Assembly: GCF_000938255.1 (NCBI RefSeq)
Contig: NZ_JYMR01000023.1
Location: forward strand, 310,001-374,000
DNA length: 64,000 nucleotides
Source: Bradyrhizobium sp. LTSP849
GTDB lineage: Bacteria; Pseudomonadota; Alphaproteobacteria; Rhizobiales; Xanthobacteraceae
Reading direction: 5' to 3'
Below are positions 27,422 through 35,945 of this stretch, one piece after another. The position numbers and the translations under genes were made by a program. The notes under the pieces were generated by a model, which was not told where the DNA came from, did no database searches, and was given only the letters and a program-made list of their open reading frames with translations. Positions within the stretch are counted from its first letter, which is position 1, and each line of letters opens with the position of its first letter.

Positions 27422-27457
27422 ATGCAAATTGCTAGACCTTGTATATCTAGCTTGCAT
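27422..27457. promoter_or_regulatory. Bulged long inverted repeat before the SDR gene
   Basis: ATGCAA (27422-27427) and GCTAGA (27431-27436) pair with TCTAGC (27446-27451) and TTGCAT (27452-27457); the left arm has a 3-nt bulge and the loop is CCTTGTATA. The TTGTATA in the loop is also found at the palindrome near 26660. It could be a second GntR site, or a stem-loop that limits read-through from the GntR gene into the operon. Confidence 0.45.
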
Positions 27458-27471
27458 CCTGGAGACCCGGA

Positions 27472-28251
27472 GTGGACCTTAAGCTGACGAACAAGACCGC
27501 CCTGATCACCGGCGCGTCGAAAGGAATTGGACTTGCGGTGGCCGAGCTCTTCGCCGCGGAGGGGTGCCACCTGCATCTGGCCGCCCGCAACGGCGAGGCG
27601 ATGCTGAAGGCCAAGCGGGAGCTGGAAGCCCGCTTTGGTGTGAAGATCACGATCCACGCGCTCGACCTGTCGAGCACAGCCGCGATGGAAAAGCTCGCCG
27701 CCGAGGTCGGCGACATCGACATCCTCATCAACAATGCCGGCGACATCCCGGCGGGTTCGCTCGAGATCCTTGATGACGCGGCGTGGCGGCGCGGCTTCGA
27801 TCTCAAGGTGTTCGGCTACATCACGCTGTCGCGTCTCTATTATCCGCGCATGAAGGGCAAGGACGGCGTCATCATCAACATCATCGGCAATTCCGGCGAG
27901 AACTGGGATGCGAGTTACATCGCAGGCTCAACCGGCAACGCGGCGCTGATGTCCTTTACCAAGGCGCTCGGCGGCCGGAGCCTCGATCACGGCGTGCGCG
28001 TCGTCGCGGTCAACCCGGGACCGGTTGCGACCGACCGCATGCTCAAGATCATGAAGCTCAAGTCGATCGACATGCTCGGCGACGAAAGCCGCTGGGAGGA
28101 GCTGTTCGACAAATATCCGGGCAAGCGACCTGCGACATCTGAGGAGGTCGCCGATCTCGTTGCGTTCCTGTCGTCACCGCGGTCCGGCTACATCACCGGC
28201 ACCGTGGTGACGATCGACGGCGGTATTGCCGCGCGCGGCTCGGTGATCTGA
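27472..28251 (+). CDS. SDR-fold oxidoreductase without the catalytic lysine
   Basis: A 259-residue short-chain dehydrogenase-like protein starting at GTG with GGAG upstream. The cofactor motif TGASKGIG (14-21) and LINNAG (85-90) are intact, and the C-terminal VTIDGGIAARG is normal. Where the family has Tyr-x-x-x-Lys, this protein reads YIAGS: Tyr149 is present but residue 153 is Ser. It may be a binding protein, or use another base. It is the second gene of the GntR operon, 67 bp after it. Confidence 0.82.
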   Translation: MDLKLTNKTALITGASKGIGLAVAELFAAEGCHLHLAARNGEAMLKAKRELEARFGVKITIHALDLSSTAAMEKLAAEVGDIDILINNAGDIPAGSLEILDDAAWRRGFDLKVFGYITLSRLYYPRMKGKDGVIINIIGNSGENWDASYIAGSTGNAALMSFTKALGGRSLDHGVRVVAVNPGPVATDRMLKIMKLKSIDMLGDESRWEELFDKYPGKRPATSEEVADLVAFLSSPRSGYITGTVVTIDGGIAARGSVI

Positions 28252-28258
28252 GGCGTCG

Positions 28259-29404
28259 ATGTCAGGACCTCAATCCGCGGCGCTCGTCCGCAACCGCTAT
28301 TTCGACGAGCTCTCGGCGACGCCGGGGCTCTATTGGCTCGGCCAGAACACCAACCATATCGAGAGCCACCCGGCCGTGCGCGAGGCGATGCTGCGCTCGA
28401 TCGAGGCTGGCGAGTTCAATGCCTATGCTCCGCCGCTCGGCTTCGAGGCACTGCGGGCTGCAATCGTTGCCGATCTCGGCACGCCGGGTGCGGAGGCGTT
28501 GGTTACCGAAGGTGGCGTCAACGCGCTGGCGATGATCTGCCGCGCGCGCTGCAAGCCCGGCACCACCCTGGTGACAACCGATCCGACCTGGAAATGGCCG
28601 TGCCTGTTCGCGCGCCAGCAGGGTGCCGAGGTGATCGAGATTCCGATCTATGATCCTGCTTGTAACTACCGCCTGACGCCCGAGGCCCTGAAGGCGCATG
28701 TCGACGAGCGCACGGCGATTATCTACCTCGTCGATCCCAACAATCCACTCGGCATCCGCTACACCCGCGAGGAGATCGAGAGCTTTGCGGCGATTGCGCG
28801 CGATTGCGGCGCGCTGCTGGTGCACGATTGCACTTACCGCGATTTCGCCGACGGCCACACGCCGGCGCTTCACGTGGCGCCGGAAGGCTCCGTCGTTTCC
28901 ACGAGCTTTTCGAAATGGCTCGGGCTCGCGGGCCTGCGGATCGGCGCTCTCGTTGCCGCCCCGGATTTGTTCGAGGAATTGGCGCTGACGTCCACGAGCG
29001 TCCTCGGCGCGAGCGTCATCGCCCAGCGCGCGGCGCAGGCCGGGCTCTCCGTCAAGGCCGAATGGATGAAGAAGGTCCGAAGCATCGATAGAGGCAACAA
29101 GGCGATGATCCAGGAGGCAGCTGGCGCGATCGAAGGATTGGCGCTGCCGATCATGCCATCGCATGGAAACTTTCTGGTGCTGGAGACCATCGCGGCGGGC
29201 ATCCGCCCCGAGGCGTTGGTCGAATGCTATCGCCGGCAGGGCATCATGATCCGCCAGGGCACCTACCATACGCAGCGCTTCGGCGACCGCTTCGTGAAGA
29301 TCAGCACCTCCGTGCCGCAGCCCTGGGCCGAGAAGTTCTGCACGCTGTTGCCGGAGATGGTTGCGCAGGCGCGCATGCTCAACGACCTGCCGCCGCAATT
29401 CTAG
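28259..29404 (+). CDS. Class I/II PLP aminotransferase
   Basis: A 381-residue fold-type I PLP enzyme. The PLP residues are visible: Asp190 and Tyr193 in VHDCTYRDF, and Lys219 in STSFSKWLGLAGLRIG. VDPNNPLGIRYTREEIE holds the conserved Asn-Pro. Seven bases separate it from the SDR, so they are co-translated. The substrate is unknown; an amine released by the pathway's amidohydrolase is a reasonable guess. Confidence 0.87.
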   Translation: MSGPQSAALVRNRYFDELSATPGLYWLGQNTNHIESHPAVREAMLRSIEAGEFNAYAPPLGFEALRAAIVADLGTPGAEALVTEGGVNALAMICRARCKPGTTLVTTDPTWKWPCLFARQQGAEVIEIPIYDPACNYRLTPEALKAHVDERTAIIYLVDPNNPLGIRYTREEIESFAAIARDCGALLVHDCTYRDFADGHTPALHVAPEGSVVSTSFSKWLGLAGLRIGALVAAPDLFEELALTSTSVLGASVIAQRAAQAGLSVKAEWMKKVRSIDRGNKAMIQEAAGAIEGLALPIMPSHGNFLVLETIAAGIRPEALVECYRRQGIMIRQGTYHTQRFGDRFVKISTSVPQPWAEKFCTLLPEMVAQARMLNDLPPQF

Positions 29405-29415
29405 GGACTGTGCCG

Positions 29416-30297
29416 ATGACAATGATCACGACCAAGGACGGTGTGAAGCTTTACGTGGAAGAAGCGGGCGAGGGCACGCCGATCCTCTTCATCCACGAAT
29501 TCGGCGGCAATCATGCAAGCTGGGAGCCACAGCTCCGCTTCTTCAGCCGGCGCCACCGCTGCATCACCTATGCCGCGCGCGGCTATCCGCCGTCTGACGT
29601 GCCTGACAGCGTGGAGGCCTATTCGCAGGCGATTGCCGCTGATGATGCGGTTGCCGTGCTCGATGCGCTCAGAATCGAGAAAGCGCACATCGTCGGCCTC
29701 TCCATGGGCGGCTTCTGCACGGTGCATTTCGGCTTGCGCACGCCGGAGCGCGCGCTGTCACTCACCGTGGCCGGTGCGGGCTACGGCTGCGAAAAGGAGT
29801 TCGAGGAATATTTTCGCGGCGTCTCCCTTGAGGTCGCCGACAATTTCGAGAAGCAGGGCGCCAAGGAATTCTCCAAAGTCTATGCGCTCGGCGCGAGCCG
29901 GGTGCAGTTCCAGAACAAGGATCCGCGCGGCTGGCAGGAATTTGCCGATCTGCTCGCGACCCATTCCGATCGCGGAGCCGCCAACACCATGCGCGGCGTT
30001 CAGGCGCGGCGGCCGTCGTTCTACGACCTTGAGGACGGTCTGAAGAAGATGATGGTGCCGACGCTGGTGATCGTCGGCGATGAGGACGATCACTGCCTCC
30101 AGCCCGGCATCTTCCTGAAGAAGACGATTCCGGCCTGCGGCTTGTCGGTCTTCCCCAAGACCGGTCACACGCTGAATCTGGAAGAGCCGGCAGCGTTCAA
30201 CGCACTGCTCGCCGAGTTCATCGCCCAGGTCGAAGCCGGACATTGGCTGCCGCGCGATCCACGCGCGCTGCCGGGCCAGATCATGCGCACGAAGTAG
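29416..30297 (+). CDS. Alpha/beta hydrolase
   Basis: A 293-residue alpha/beta hydrolase starting MTMITTKDGVKLYVEE. The oxyanion region HEFGGNHASWEPQL, nucleophile Ser96 in GLSMGGF, acid in VGDEDDHCLQPG and C-terminal His in KTGHTLNLEEP form a full triad. It resembles 3-oxoadipate enol-lactonase and RutD-type proteins. The ATG at 29416 lies 11 bp after the aminotransferase stop. Within this operon it could hydrolyse an ester, lactone or carbamate intermediate. Confidence 0.85.
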   Translation: MTMITTKDGVKLYVEEAGEGTPILFIHEFGGNHASWEPQLRFFSRRHRCITYAARGYPPSDVPDSVEAYSQAIAADDAVAVLDALRIEKAHIVGLSMGGFCTVHFGLRTPERALSLTVAGAGYGCEKEFEEYFRGVSLEVADNFEKQGAKEFSKVYALGASRVQFQNKDPRGWQEFADLLATHSDRGAANTMRGVQARRPSFYDLEDGLKKMMVPTLVIVGDEDDHCLQPGIFLKKTIPACGLSVFPKTGHTLNLEEPAAFNALLAEFIAQVEAGHWLPRDPRALPGQIMRTK

Positions 30298-30304
30298 GGA
30301 AGCG

Positions 30305-31537
30305 ATGACGACCCGATCTCTGATCGACGCCGATCGGCTCTGGACCCGTTTGATGGCGCTGGCCGAGATCGGGGCAACGCCCGCCGGCGGGGTCAACCGT
30401 CAGGCATTGAGCGACGGCGAGATCGCGGCATGGCGTCGCGTCATCGGCTGGGGGCTAGAAGCGGGTTTGACGCCATCGACGGATGCCGCGGGCAACCTGT
30501 TTCTGACGTTGGCCGGGCGCGACCGTGCCGCGCCACCGCTGCTGCTCGGCAGTCATCTCGATAGCCAGCCGACCGGCGGAAAATTTGACGGCGCGGCCGG
30601 TGTGATGGCGGCGCTCGAGGCGGTGATCTCGTTGGCTGAACAAGGCGACAGGCCAGCGCGCGACGTCATCGTTGTTGCCTGGATGAACGAGGAGGGCTCG
30701 CGCTTCGCGCCGGGCATGATGGGTTCGGAGGCCTTTACGGGTGAGCGAGACATGGCGGCGATCCGCGCCGCGCGTGATGCAGACGGCGTCAGCGTCGGTG
30801 AAGCGCTCGATCGTCTCCACGGGGCATTTCCCGATCTGCCGCACCGGCCGCTCGGCTTTGCGGTGGCGAGCTATCTCGAATTGCATATCGAGCAGGGGCC
30901 GCTGCTGGAGGCGGTCCGCCGCACGATCGGCGTCGTCACCGGCATCCAGGGCAAGAAGACCTTTCAAGTTGTCGTCGAGGGCGCGGAGGGACACGCAGGT
31001 ACGCTTGCGCAGCAGGAGAGGCGGGATGCGCTCGCGGCCTTTGCGCGGATCGCAACGGCGCTCCATGGCGAGATCGGCAGCATCGATGCCGACATCAAGT
31101 TCACGATCGGCCGTCTCTCCGTCCAGCCCAACGCGCCTTCTGTGGTGCCGTCACGCGTCAGCTTCAGCATCGATCTGCGCCATCCGGACAATTCCGTGCT
31201 TGACGCGGCGGGTGCGCGCATCACCGCGCTTTGCGGCCAGCATGCACCGCCGTGCCTGGTGACGGTGACGCCGCTGGTCGACGCGCCCTCGAACGCGTTC
31301 GATTCCCACTTGCGCGAGCTGATCGCGCAGGCCGCACACGACCAGGAATTTCCGGCCATGGACATCCTGTCGGCCGCCGGTCACGACGCGCGCCATTTGG
31401 CCAAGATCTGTGCGGCGGCGATGATCTTCATTCCCTGCCGGGCCGGTGCAAGCCATGTGGAGCACGAATGGGCCGAGCCGGCTGATGTCGCCGCCGGCGC
31501 GTCCGTCCTGGCGCAGGTGTTGCGAGAAGTTGCATGA
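30305..31537 (+). CDS. M20-family amidohydrolase (N-carbamoyl amino acid / allantoate hydrolase type)
   Basis: A 410-residue two-metal hydrolase. Metal ligands are seen in GSHLDSQPTGGKFDGAAG (His and bridging Asp), NEEGSRF (Glu), YLELHIEQGP (His) and ASHVEHEW near the C-terminus. GVVTGIQGKKTFQVVVEG and GAEGHAG mark the dimerisation lid. Members cleave carbamoyl or ureido amides, releasing ammonia and CO2. It overlaps the flavin reductase gene by four bases. Its presence suggests the substrate contains a ureide or amide. Confidence 0.88.
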   Translation: MTTRSLIDADRLWTRLMALAEIGATPAGGVNRQALSDGEIAAWRRVIGWGLEAGLTPSTDAAGNLFLTLAGRDRAAPPLLLGSHLDSQPTGGKFDGAAGVMAALEAVISLAEQGDRPARDVIVVAWMNEEGSRFAPGMMGSEAFTGERDMAAIRAARDADGVSVGEALDRLHGAFPDLPHRPLGFAVASYLELHIEQGPLLEAVRRTIGVVTGIQGKKTFQVVVEGAEGHAGTLAQQERRDALAAFARIATALHGEIGSIDADIKFTIGRLSVQPNAPSVVPSRVSFSIDLRHPDNSVLDAAGARITALCGQHAPPCLVTVTPLVDAPSNAFDSHLRELIAQAAHDQEFPAMDILSAAGHDARHLAKICAAAMIFIPCRAGASHVEHEWAEPADVAAGASVLAQVLREVA

Positions 31538-32025
31538 CGGAAATTGCCCCAGAGGACTATCGCGATGCGATGGCACGTTTCGGCGCCGCGGTCAGCATCA
31601 TCACGACCGATGGTCCCGCAGGTCGCGCAGGCTTCACTGCGTCCGCCGTCTGTAGTGTGATCGACGATCCGCCGACGCTTCTGGTGTGCATGAATCGTGC
31701 ATCCTCGGCGTATGCAAGCGTGGCCGGCAACAAATTGGTGTGTGTCAATGTGCTGTCAGCTCAGCAAGAGCCGCTGTCACGGCTATTTGGCGGCAAGGTC
31801 CCCGTCGCGGAACGGTTCGCTGCGGCGGTGTGGTCGACGCTCGTAACGGGCGCACCTGTTCTCGCCGACTGCGCGGTTGCCTTCGACTGCCAGATCGCTG
31901 ATGTCGCCACGGTCGGCACGCACGATGTCTTGTTCTGCCGCGTCGTGGCGCTCCAGAAATCTGCTGAGACGGAAAACCTGATTTATCTAGGCCGCGCCTA
32001 TCATTCTGTACGGACGGGCAGCTGA
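31534..32025 (+). CDS. HpaC/NtaB-like flavin reductase
   Basis: A 163-residue flavin reductase domain protein: YRDAMARFGAAVSIITTD, GFTASAVCSVIDDPPTLLVC and FCRVVALQ are typical. It makes reduced FMN for a separate monooxygenase. The only such enzyme nearby is the LLM monooxygenase at 20898-22202, the last gene of the opposite arm of the same divergon. Coupled to the M20 gene by an ATGA overlap. Confidence 0.87.
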   Translation: MTEIAPEDYRDAMARFGAAVSIITTDGPAGRAGFTASAVCSVIDDPPTLLVCMNRASSAYASVAGNKLVCVNVLSAQQEPLSRLFGGKVPVAERFAAAVWSTLVTGAPVLADCAVAFDCQIADVATVGTHDVLFCRVVALQKSAETENLIYLGRAYHSVRTGS

Positions 32026-32034
32026 GCTTGCCCG
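32015..32034. terminator. Bidirectional terminator-like hairpin
   Basis: CGGGCA (32015-32020) pairs with TGCCCG (32029-32034) around an 8-nt loop holding the flavin reductase stop codon. It lies between two convergent operons. Confidence 0.45.
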
Positions 32035-32043
32035 CCGGACTTC

Positions 32044-34284
32044 TCAGATGCCGGCTGGTCGCGGGGCGGGGAATGGCGCTGGGTCCGCGAAGCGTTTGAC
32101 GATGTTGGTGATCAATTGCGCTGCGACGCTGTCGTAATTGTCGATCGGCAGCGCGCCAATGAAGTTCATCGAGCCGACCGAGAACACGGCGCCGCCGTTC
32201 GGGGTCTCGAAGAACGTCAGGTCGGACCGGATGATGGCCTCGCGCGCGGCCGGCCAGGTGTGATCGTAACGCTCCTCGTTGACCGGCTGGTAGGTCGGCT
32301 CCGTGAGCACAGCCCGCCCGACAATGATGGCATGGGGCGGCGTGCCCAACCGGACATCGGCGCGATCGAGCTCATGGCCCGCGGCGCCGCCGCCCATCAG
32401 CCCGCGCTCGCCGAGAATGCCGCCGGGCTTCGCCTTGCCTTCCATTCCCTCGCGCATGAAGGCGACGCGCGGATCGAGAATGCCGTCGAGGAAGGTGTAG
32501 GGGAATCCCATGTATTCGCCCTGCGTGCTGAAGCCAACGCCGGCCAACAGCTGCGGCGGACGACCGAGGCGGCGCCAAAGCCCGCCATAGGAACCATCGA
32601 AGGCGTGGTAGCTTTCGCCCGGCTCCGTCCCCCACAGACGGATGCCGCCCTCGGCGCGCCGCAGCTCCAGGGCCCAGGGGCCGCTCGCATGCGGCACCAC
32701 CTTCCAGTAGAAACCGTTGCCGCCGAGATAGACGAAGCGGCCGCCTTGCTCGAGATAGGCACTGAGCGCATCGAGCGTTTCGGTGGTGTGGTATTCCGGG
32801 TGCTGGCCGGTGAGCACGACGGAATATTTCGAAAGCAGCTCCGCGCCTTCGGCGTGCACATCGTGATCGGTGATCACCTCGAAGTCGATGCCCTTGCGCG
32901 TCAACAGATCGGTGATGTAGCTGTCGGCCGAGATCCAATACAGGCCTGAGCCTGACGGGCTCGGGTCGATGAGATGGATCTGATTGACCCGCTTGTCGAT
33001 CAGGGGCCGGCGCATCGTCGACATGCCGACGCCGCTGCCGTCGGAATGGAAATTGTAAGGTGAGACGCCGTATTCGGGATGGCCGTCGGGTGCTTGCGCC
33101 AGAGCGCCCCAGGCCCGCGACCGCTCGGTGATCAGCGCCTCGCGACCCTTCTTCTGATACTGGCTGTAGACGGTGTAGCTGAAAGTCGGCGCCAGGAAAG
33201 CGACCTTGGCCTGCGAGCCCGGGATCGCGGCGCGGACATAGAACACGATGTTGTCGCGTGCGCCGTCCTTCTCGAGATGCAAGGCATAGACGCCGCTCTT
33301 CCAGTCCGTCGGCACGACGAAGCTGAGCGAGGGCGTCCAGCCGGCGTCGCCGATATCGTCATTGTGGAAATGAATGGCACCCCATTGTGCCGGCTCCTCG
33401 GTCCAGTGATGCAAGGCTCCGGTCCAGCGCGAGCCGGTCATGGCGCGCGTCGGCAGGTTCACGCAGCTTCCATGCGCCTTCGCCGGCCCGATATCGGTGA
33501 CGACGTCGGTGGGAATACCGATCGACAGGTCCCATTCGGCAACGGTGCCGCCCGGTGTCGCGGCGCCACTGCGTTGCGTCGCCAGCATCGCGCTGACGTC
33601 ACCGACGCCTTCGACAATGCGCGGACGTTCGATCTTGCCGTTGAAGTGCTGATGGACGCCATCGCCTGAACGTTCTGCCGCGACGGCAGCCGCACCTGTC
33701 CCGGACAGCGGGGTGTTCCTGGTCGCCACGCTCTTCTCGGCGCGCTCGTCGCGATCGAGCCTCGCCTTGCGCGGCGCCTGCGCCAGTTGCAGCGTCCCGC
33801 TGGCCGGATCGTACAGGCAGGCGATATCGTGCCAGGCGCGCTCGGTGAGGGGGACGCTGAGGTCGACATCGACGACGCCCTCTGATGTCGCGAGCCTACA
33901 GAAGGCCCCCTTGGCGCCGATGCCGAGTGTCAATGCGGCATGGCCATTGCTCCAGCTCAGGACGGCCTGCCGGCCTGCTGTGATCAGCGTCGGCCAGATC
34001 GTTGCCGCGAGGGCAATCGGCCGTTCGCCGCTGCCGAGATCGAGCGAGGGAATATCGATCCATGAGCCCTTGGCGACACGTTGCTCCTGCCCGTCATGCT
34101 CGCCCTCCAGCGCCCAGGAGACGGGAATCTCGCGATAGCCCGGGCCCTGCGGGTTCGGATCGCCGCAGATCACGCGGGCGATGCGGGCGCGGTAGCGTCC
34201 GCCGCCACGCACGCCGATCATGAAATTGATCGTCTCGCCGGGGCGAACGCTCCAGCGGTCGACATAGCCGGTGATGGGAAGCAT
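32044..34284 (-). CDS. N,N-dimethylformamidase large-subunit-like protein
   Basis: A 746-residue protein. The N-terminal part (YVDRWSVRPGETINFMIGV) and the concanavalin-like LamG middle (about 120-260) match dimethylformamidase beta-subunit architecture. The C-terminal half contains VLTGQHPEYHTTETLDAL, RFVYLGGNGFYWKV and ESYHAFDGSYGGLWRRLGR. Dimethylformamidases hydrolyse small N-alkyl amides using mononuclear iron and also need a small alpha subunit, which I do not find next to it. The true substrate may be another amide. Last gene of a leftward operon with a binding protein and an omega-aminotransferase. Confidence 0.82.
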   Translation of the reverse strand: MLPITGYVDRWSVRPGETINFMIGVRGGGRYRARIARVICGDPNPQGPGYREIPVSWALEGEHDGQEQRVAKGSWIDIPSLDLGSGERPIALAATIWPTLITAGRQAVLSWSNGHAALTLGIGAKGAFCRLATSEGVVDVDLSVPLTERAWHDIACLYDPASGTLQLAQAPRKARLDRDERAEKSVATRNTPLSGTGAAAVAAERSGDGVHQHFNGKIERPRIVEGVGDVSAMLATQRSGAATPGGTVAEWDLSIGIPTDVVTDIGPAKAHGSCVNLPTRAMTGSRWTGALHHWTEEPAQWGAIHFHNDDIGDAGWTPSLSFVVPTDWKSGVYALHLEKDGARDNIVFYVRAAIPGSQAKVAFLAPTFSYTVYSQYQKKGREALITERSRAWGALAQAPDGHPEYGVSPYNFHSDGSGVGMSTMRRPLIDKRVNQIHLIDPSPSGSGLYWISADSYITDLLTRKGIDFEVITDHDVHAEGAELLSKYSVVLTGQHPEYHTTETLDALSAYLEQGGRFVYLGGNGFYWKVVPHASGPWALELRRAEGGIRLWGTEPGESYHAFDGSYGGLWRRLGRPPQLLAGVGFSTQGEYMGFPYTFLDGILDPRVAFMREGMEGKAKPGGILGERGLMGGGAAGHELDRADVRLGTPPHAIIVGRAVLTEPTYQPVNEERYDHTWPAAREAIIRSDLTFFETPNGGAVFSVGSMNFIGALPIDNYDSVAAQLITNIVKRFADPAPFPAPRPAGI

Positions 34285-34299
34285 GAGAGTCTCTTTCGA

Positions 34300-35904
34300 T
34301 CAGGCGCGGCGCACGTTCCAGAACAGCGGCAGGCCTCTGAGCACGCCGGTCAGCTCCTTCTTGTAGGCGGTCGGCTGGTAGAACACGCCGAGCGGCACAT
34401 AGGGCACGTCGATGAACGCCTGCCGCTGCATCTCGATGCCGATCCTGGTTTGCGCCGCGGCGTCCGGAGCAACCAGCCAGGCATCACGCAGCTCCTCCAG
34501 CTTTGGACTCCTCGCCCAGCCGAAGGTGGCCTTGTCGCCGCTGCCGCGGATGAAGTTATGGGCAGAAGGATTGAGTTGGGTGACACCGGCCGAATAGGTA
34601 CAGAAGGCGTTGTAGCCGCCCTTGTCGGGCGTCTCGCGGCTGTTCATCCGCTTCAGCATGGAGCCCCAATCCATCACGATATAGTCGAGGTTGAGCCCAA
34701 GCCGCTTGAACAGTTCGCCGGCGACCTCGCTCATCTGGCCGATCACCGGGAAGTCGCCGGGCGCCATCAGCAAGACCTTCTCGCCTTTGTAGCCGGCATC
34801 CTTGATCGCCTTGGTCGCGGCCGCGAGGTCGCGCGGCCCGTTGAGTGCCTCCATGCCTTCCTCGCTCGCCATATTCGAACCGGGAGCGAAGAAACCGACC
34901 TTGTCGCGCCACATGCTGCTGTCGTCGCCGCCGACAGCGGCCATGAAGTCGCGCTGGTTGATGGCGGACAGCACCGCACGACGGATCGCCGCGTTGTCGA
35001 ACGGCGGCTGGGTGTGATTGAAGCGCAGCACGCCGACATTGCCGATATTGTCGAGCAGCTCGACCTTCAACGCCTTGTTGGCGCGCAGCGTCGGGAGCAG
35101 ATCGACGATCGGCTGGTCCCACCAGTCGATCTCGCCGCGTTGCAGGGCCGCGGCCGCGGTGGCCGGATCTGGCATCACCTGCCACTCGACGCGATCGAAA
35201 TTCGCGATCTTCGGCCCGGCGAGCATGCTGGCCTGGCCATCCGGCCTTGGCACATAGCCCTCGAAACGCTGATAGACCAGACGCGCGCCCGGCACGTGCT
35301 CGTCCGCCTTGAAACGGAAGGGGCCGCTGCCCACAAGCTCCTTGACCGGCATCGCGCTGTCGGTCTGCGCCAGTCGCTCCGGCATGATGAAGGCGATGAT
35401 CGCGCCGACCTTGCCGAGCGCCAGCGGCAACAAGGGAAACGGGGCTTTGAGCCGCCAACGCACGGTGCGATCGTCAGGCGCCGAAATCTCGTCGACGATG
35501 TTGAACAGTGAATTGCCGAAAGCGTCACGGGACGCCCAACGCTTCAGGCTGGCGACGACATCGCGGCCGCGCACCGGCTCGCCGTCATGGAATTTCAACC
35601 CGTCGCGAAGGGTCATCACCCAGATCTTGCCGCCATCCTCGACGACATGGCCCGCCACCATTTGCGGCTGCGGCTCCAGATTTTCGTCGACGCCGTACAG
35701 CGTATCGAACACCAGGAAGCCGTGATTGCGATTGACGAGGCCGGTGGTGATCATCGGATCGAGGATGGCGGCATCGGCTTGTGGCACGAAGCGCAGGGTC
35801 CGCGCGCCTTGCGCCCGGGCGATCTGCGGGGCGCCAAGCGATGAGCCAAGGACAGCGCCGAGACCGGCGCCCAGGCTGGAACGAAGCAGGTCTCGACGGT
35901 GCAT
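34300..35904 (-). CDS. Oligopeptide/dipeptide-type ABC substrate-binding protein (orphan)
   Basis: A 534-residue SBP_bac_5 protein with a Tat-like signal (RRDLLRSSLGAGLG, cleaved near residue 32). LRFVPQADAAILDPMITTGLV and KIWVMTLRDGLKFHDGEPV are the usual N-lobe motifs. No Dpp/Opp permease or ATPase lies nearby, so it must use membrane parts encoded elsewhere or act as a sensor. It sits 15 bp upstream of the dimethylformamidase-like gene. Confidence 0.88.
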   Translation of the reverse strand: MHRRDLLRSSLGAGLGAVLGSSLGAPQIARAQGARTLRFVPQADAAILDPMITTGLVNRNHGFLVFDTLYGVDENLEPQPQMVAGHVVEDGGKIWVMTLRDGLKFHDGEPVRGRDVVASLKRWASRDAFGNSLFNIVDEISAPDDRTVRWRLKAPFPLLPLALGKVGAIIAFIMPERLAQTDSAMPVKELVGSGPFRFKADEHVPGARLVYQRFEGYVPRPDGQASMLAGPKIANFDRVEWQVMPDPATAAAALQRGEIDWWDQPIVDLLPTLRANKALKVELLDNIGNVGVLRFNHTQPPFDNAAIRRAVLSAINQRDFMAAVGGDDSSMWRDKVGFFAPGSNMASEEGMEALNGPRDLAAATKAIKDAGYKGEKVLLMAPGDFPVIGQMSEVAGELFKRLGLNLDYIVMDWGSMLKRMNSRETPDKGGYNAFCTYSAGVTQLNPSAHNFIRGSGDKATFGWARSPKLEELRDAWLVAPDAAAQTRIGIEMQRQAFIDVPYVPLGVFYQPTAYKKELTGVLRGLPLFWNVRRA

Positions 35905-35945
35905 CTGGACTCTCCTTTGCGACAGCGGAGCTATCTAGCGATGGG

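Noticed and set aside
20898..32025. Calling the divergon a Rut uracil operon
   Set aside because: The genes are not rutABCDEFG in kind or order: there is no RutB-type isochorismatase, RutC or uracil permease. Only the enzyme logic is similar.
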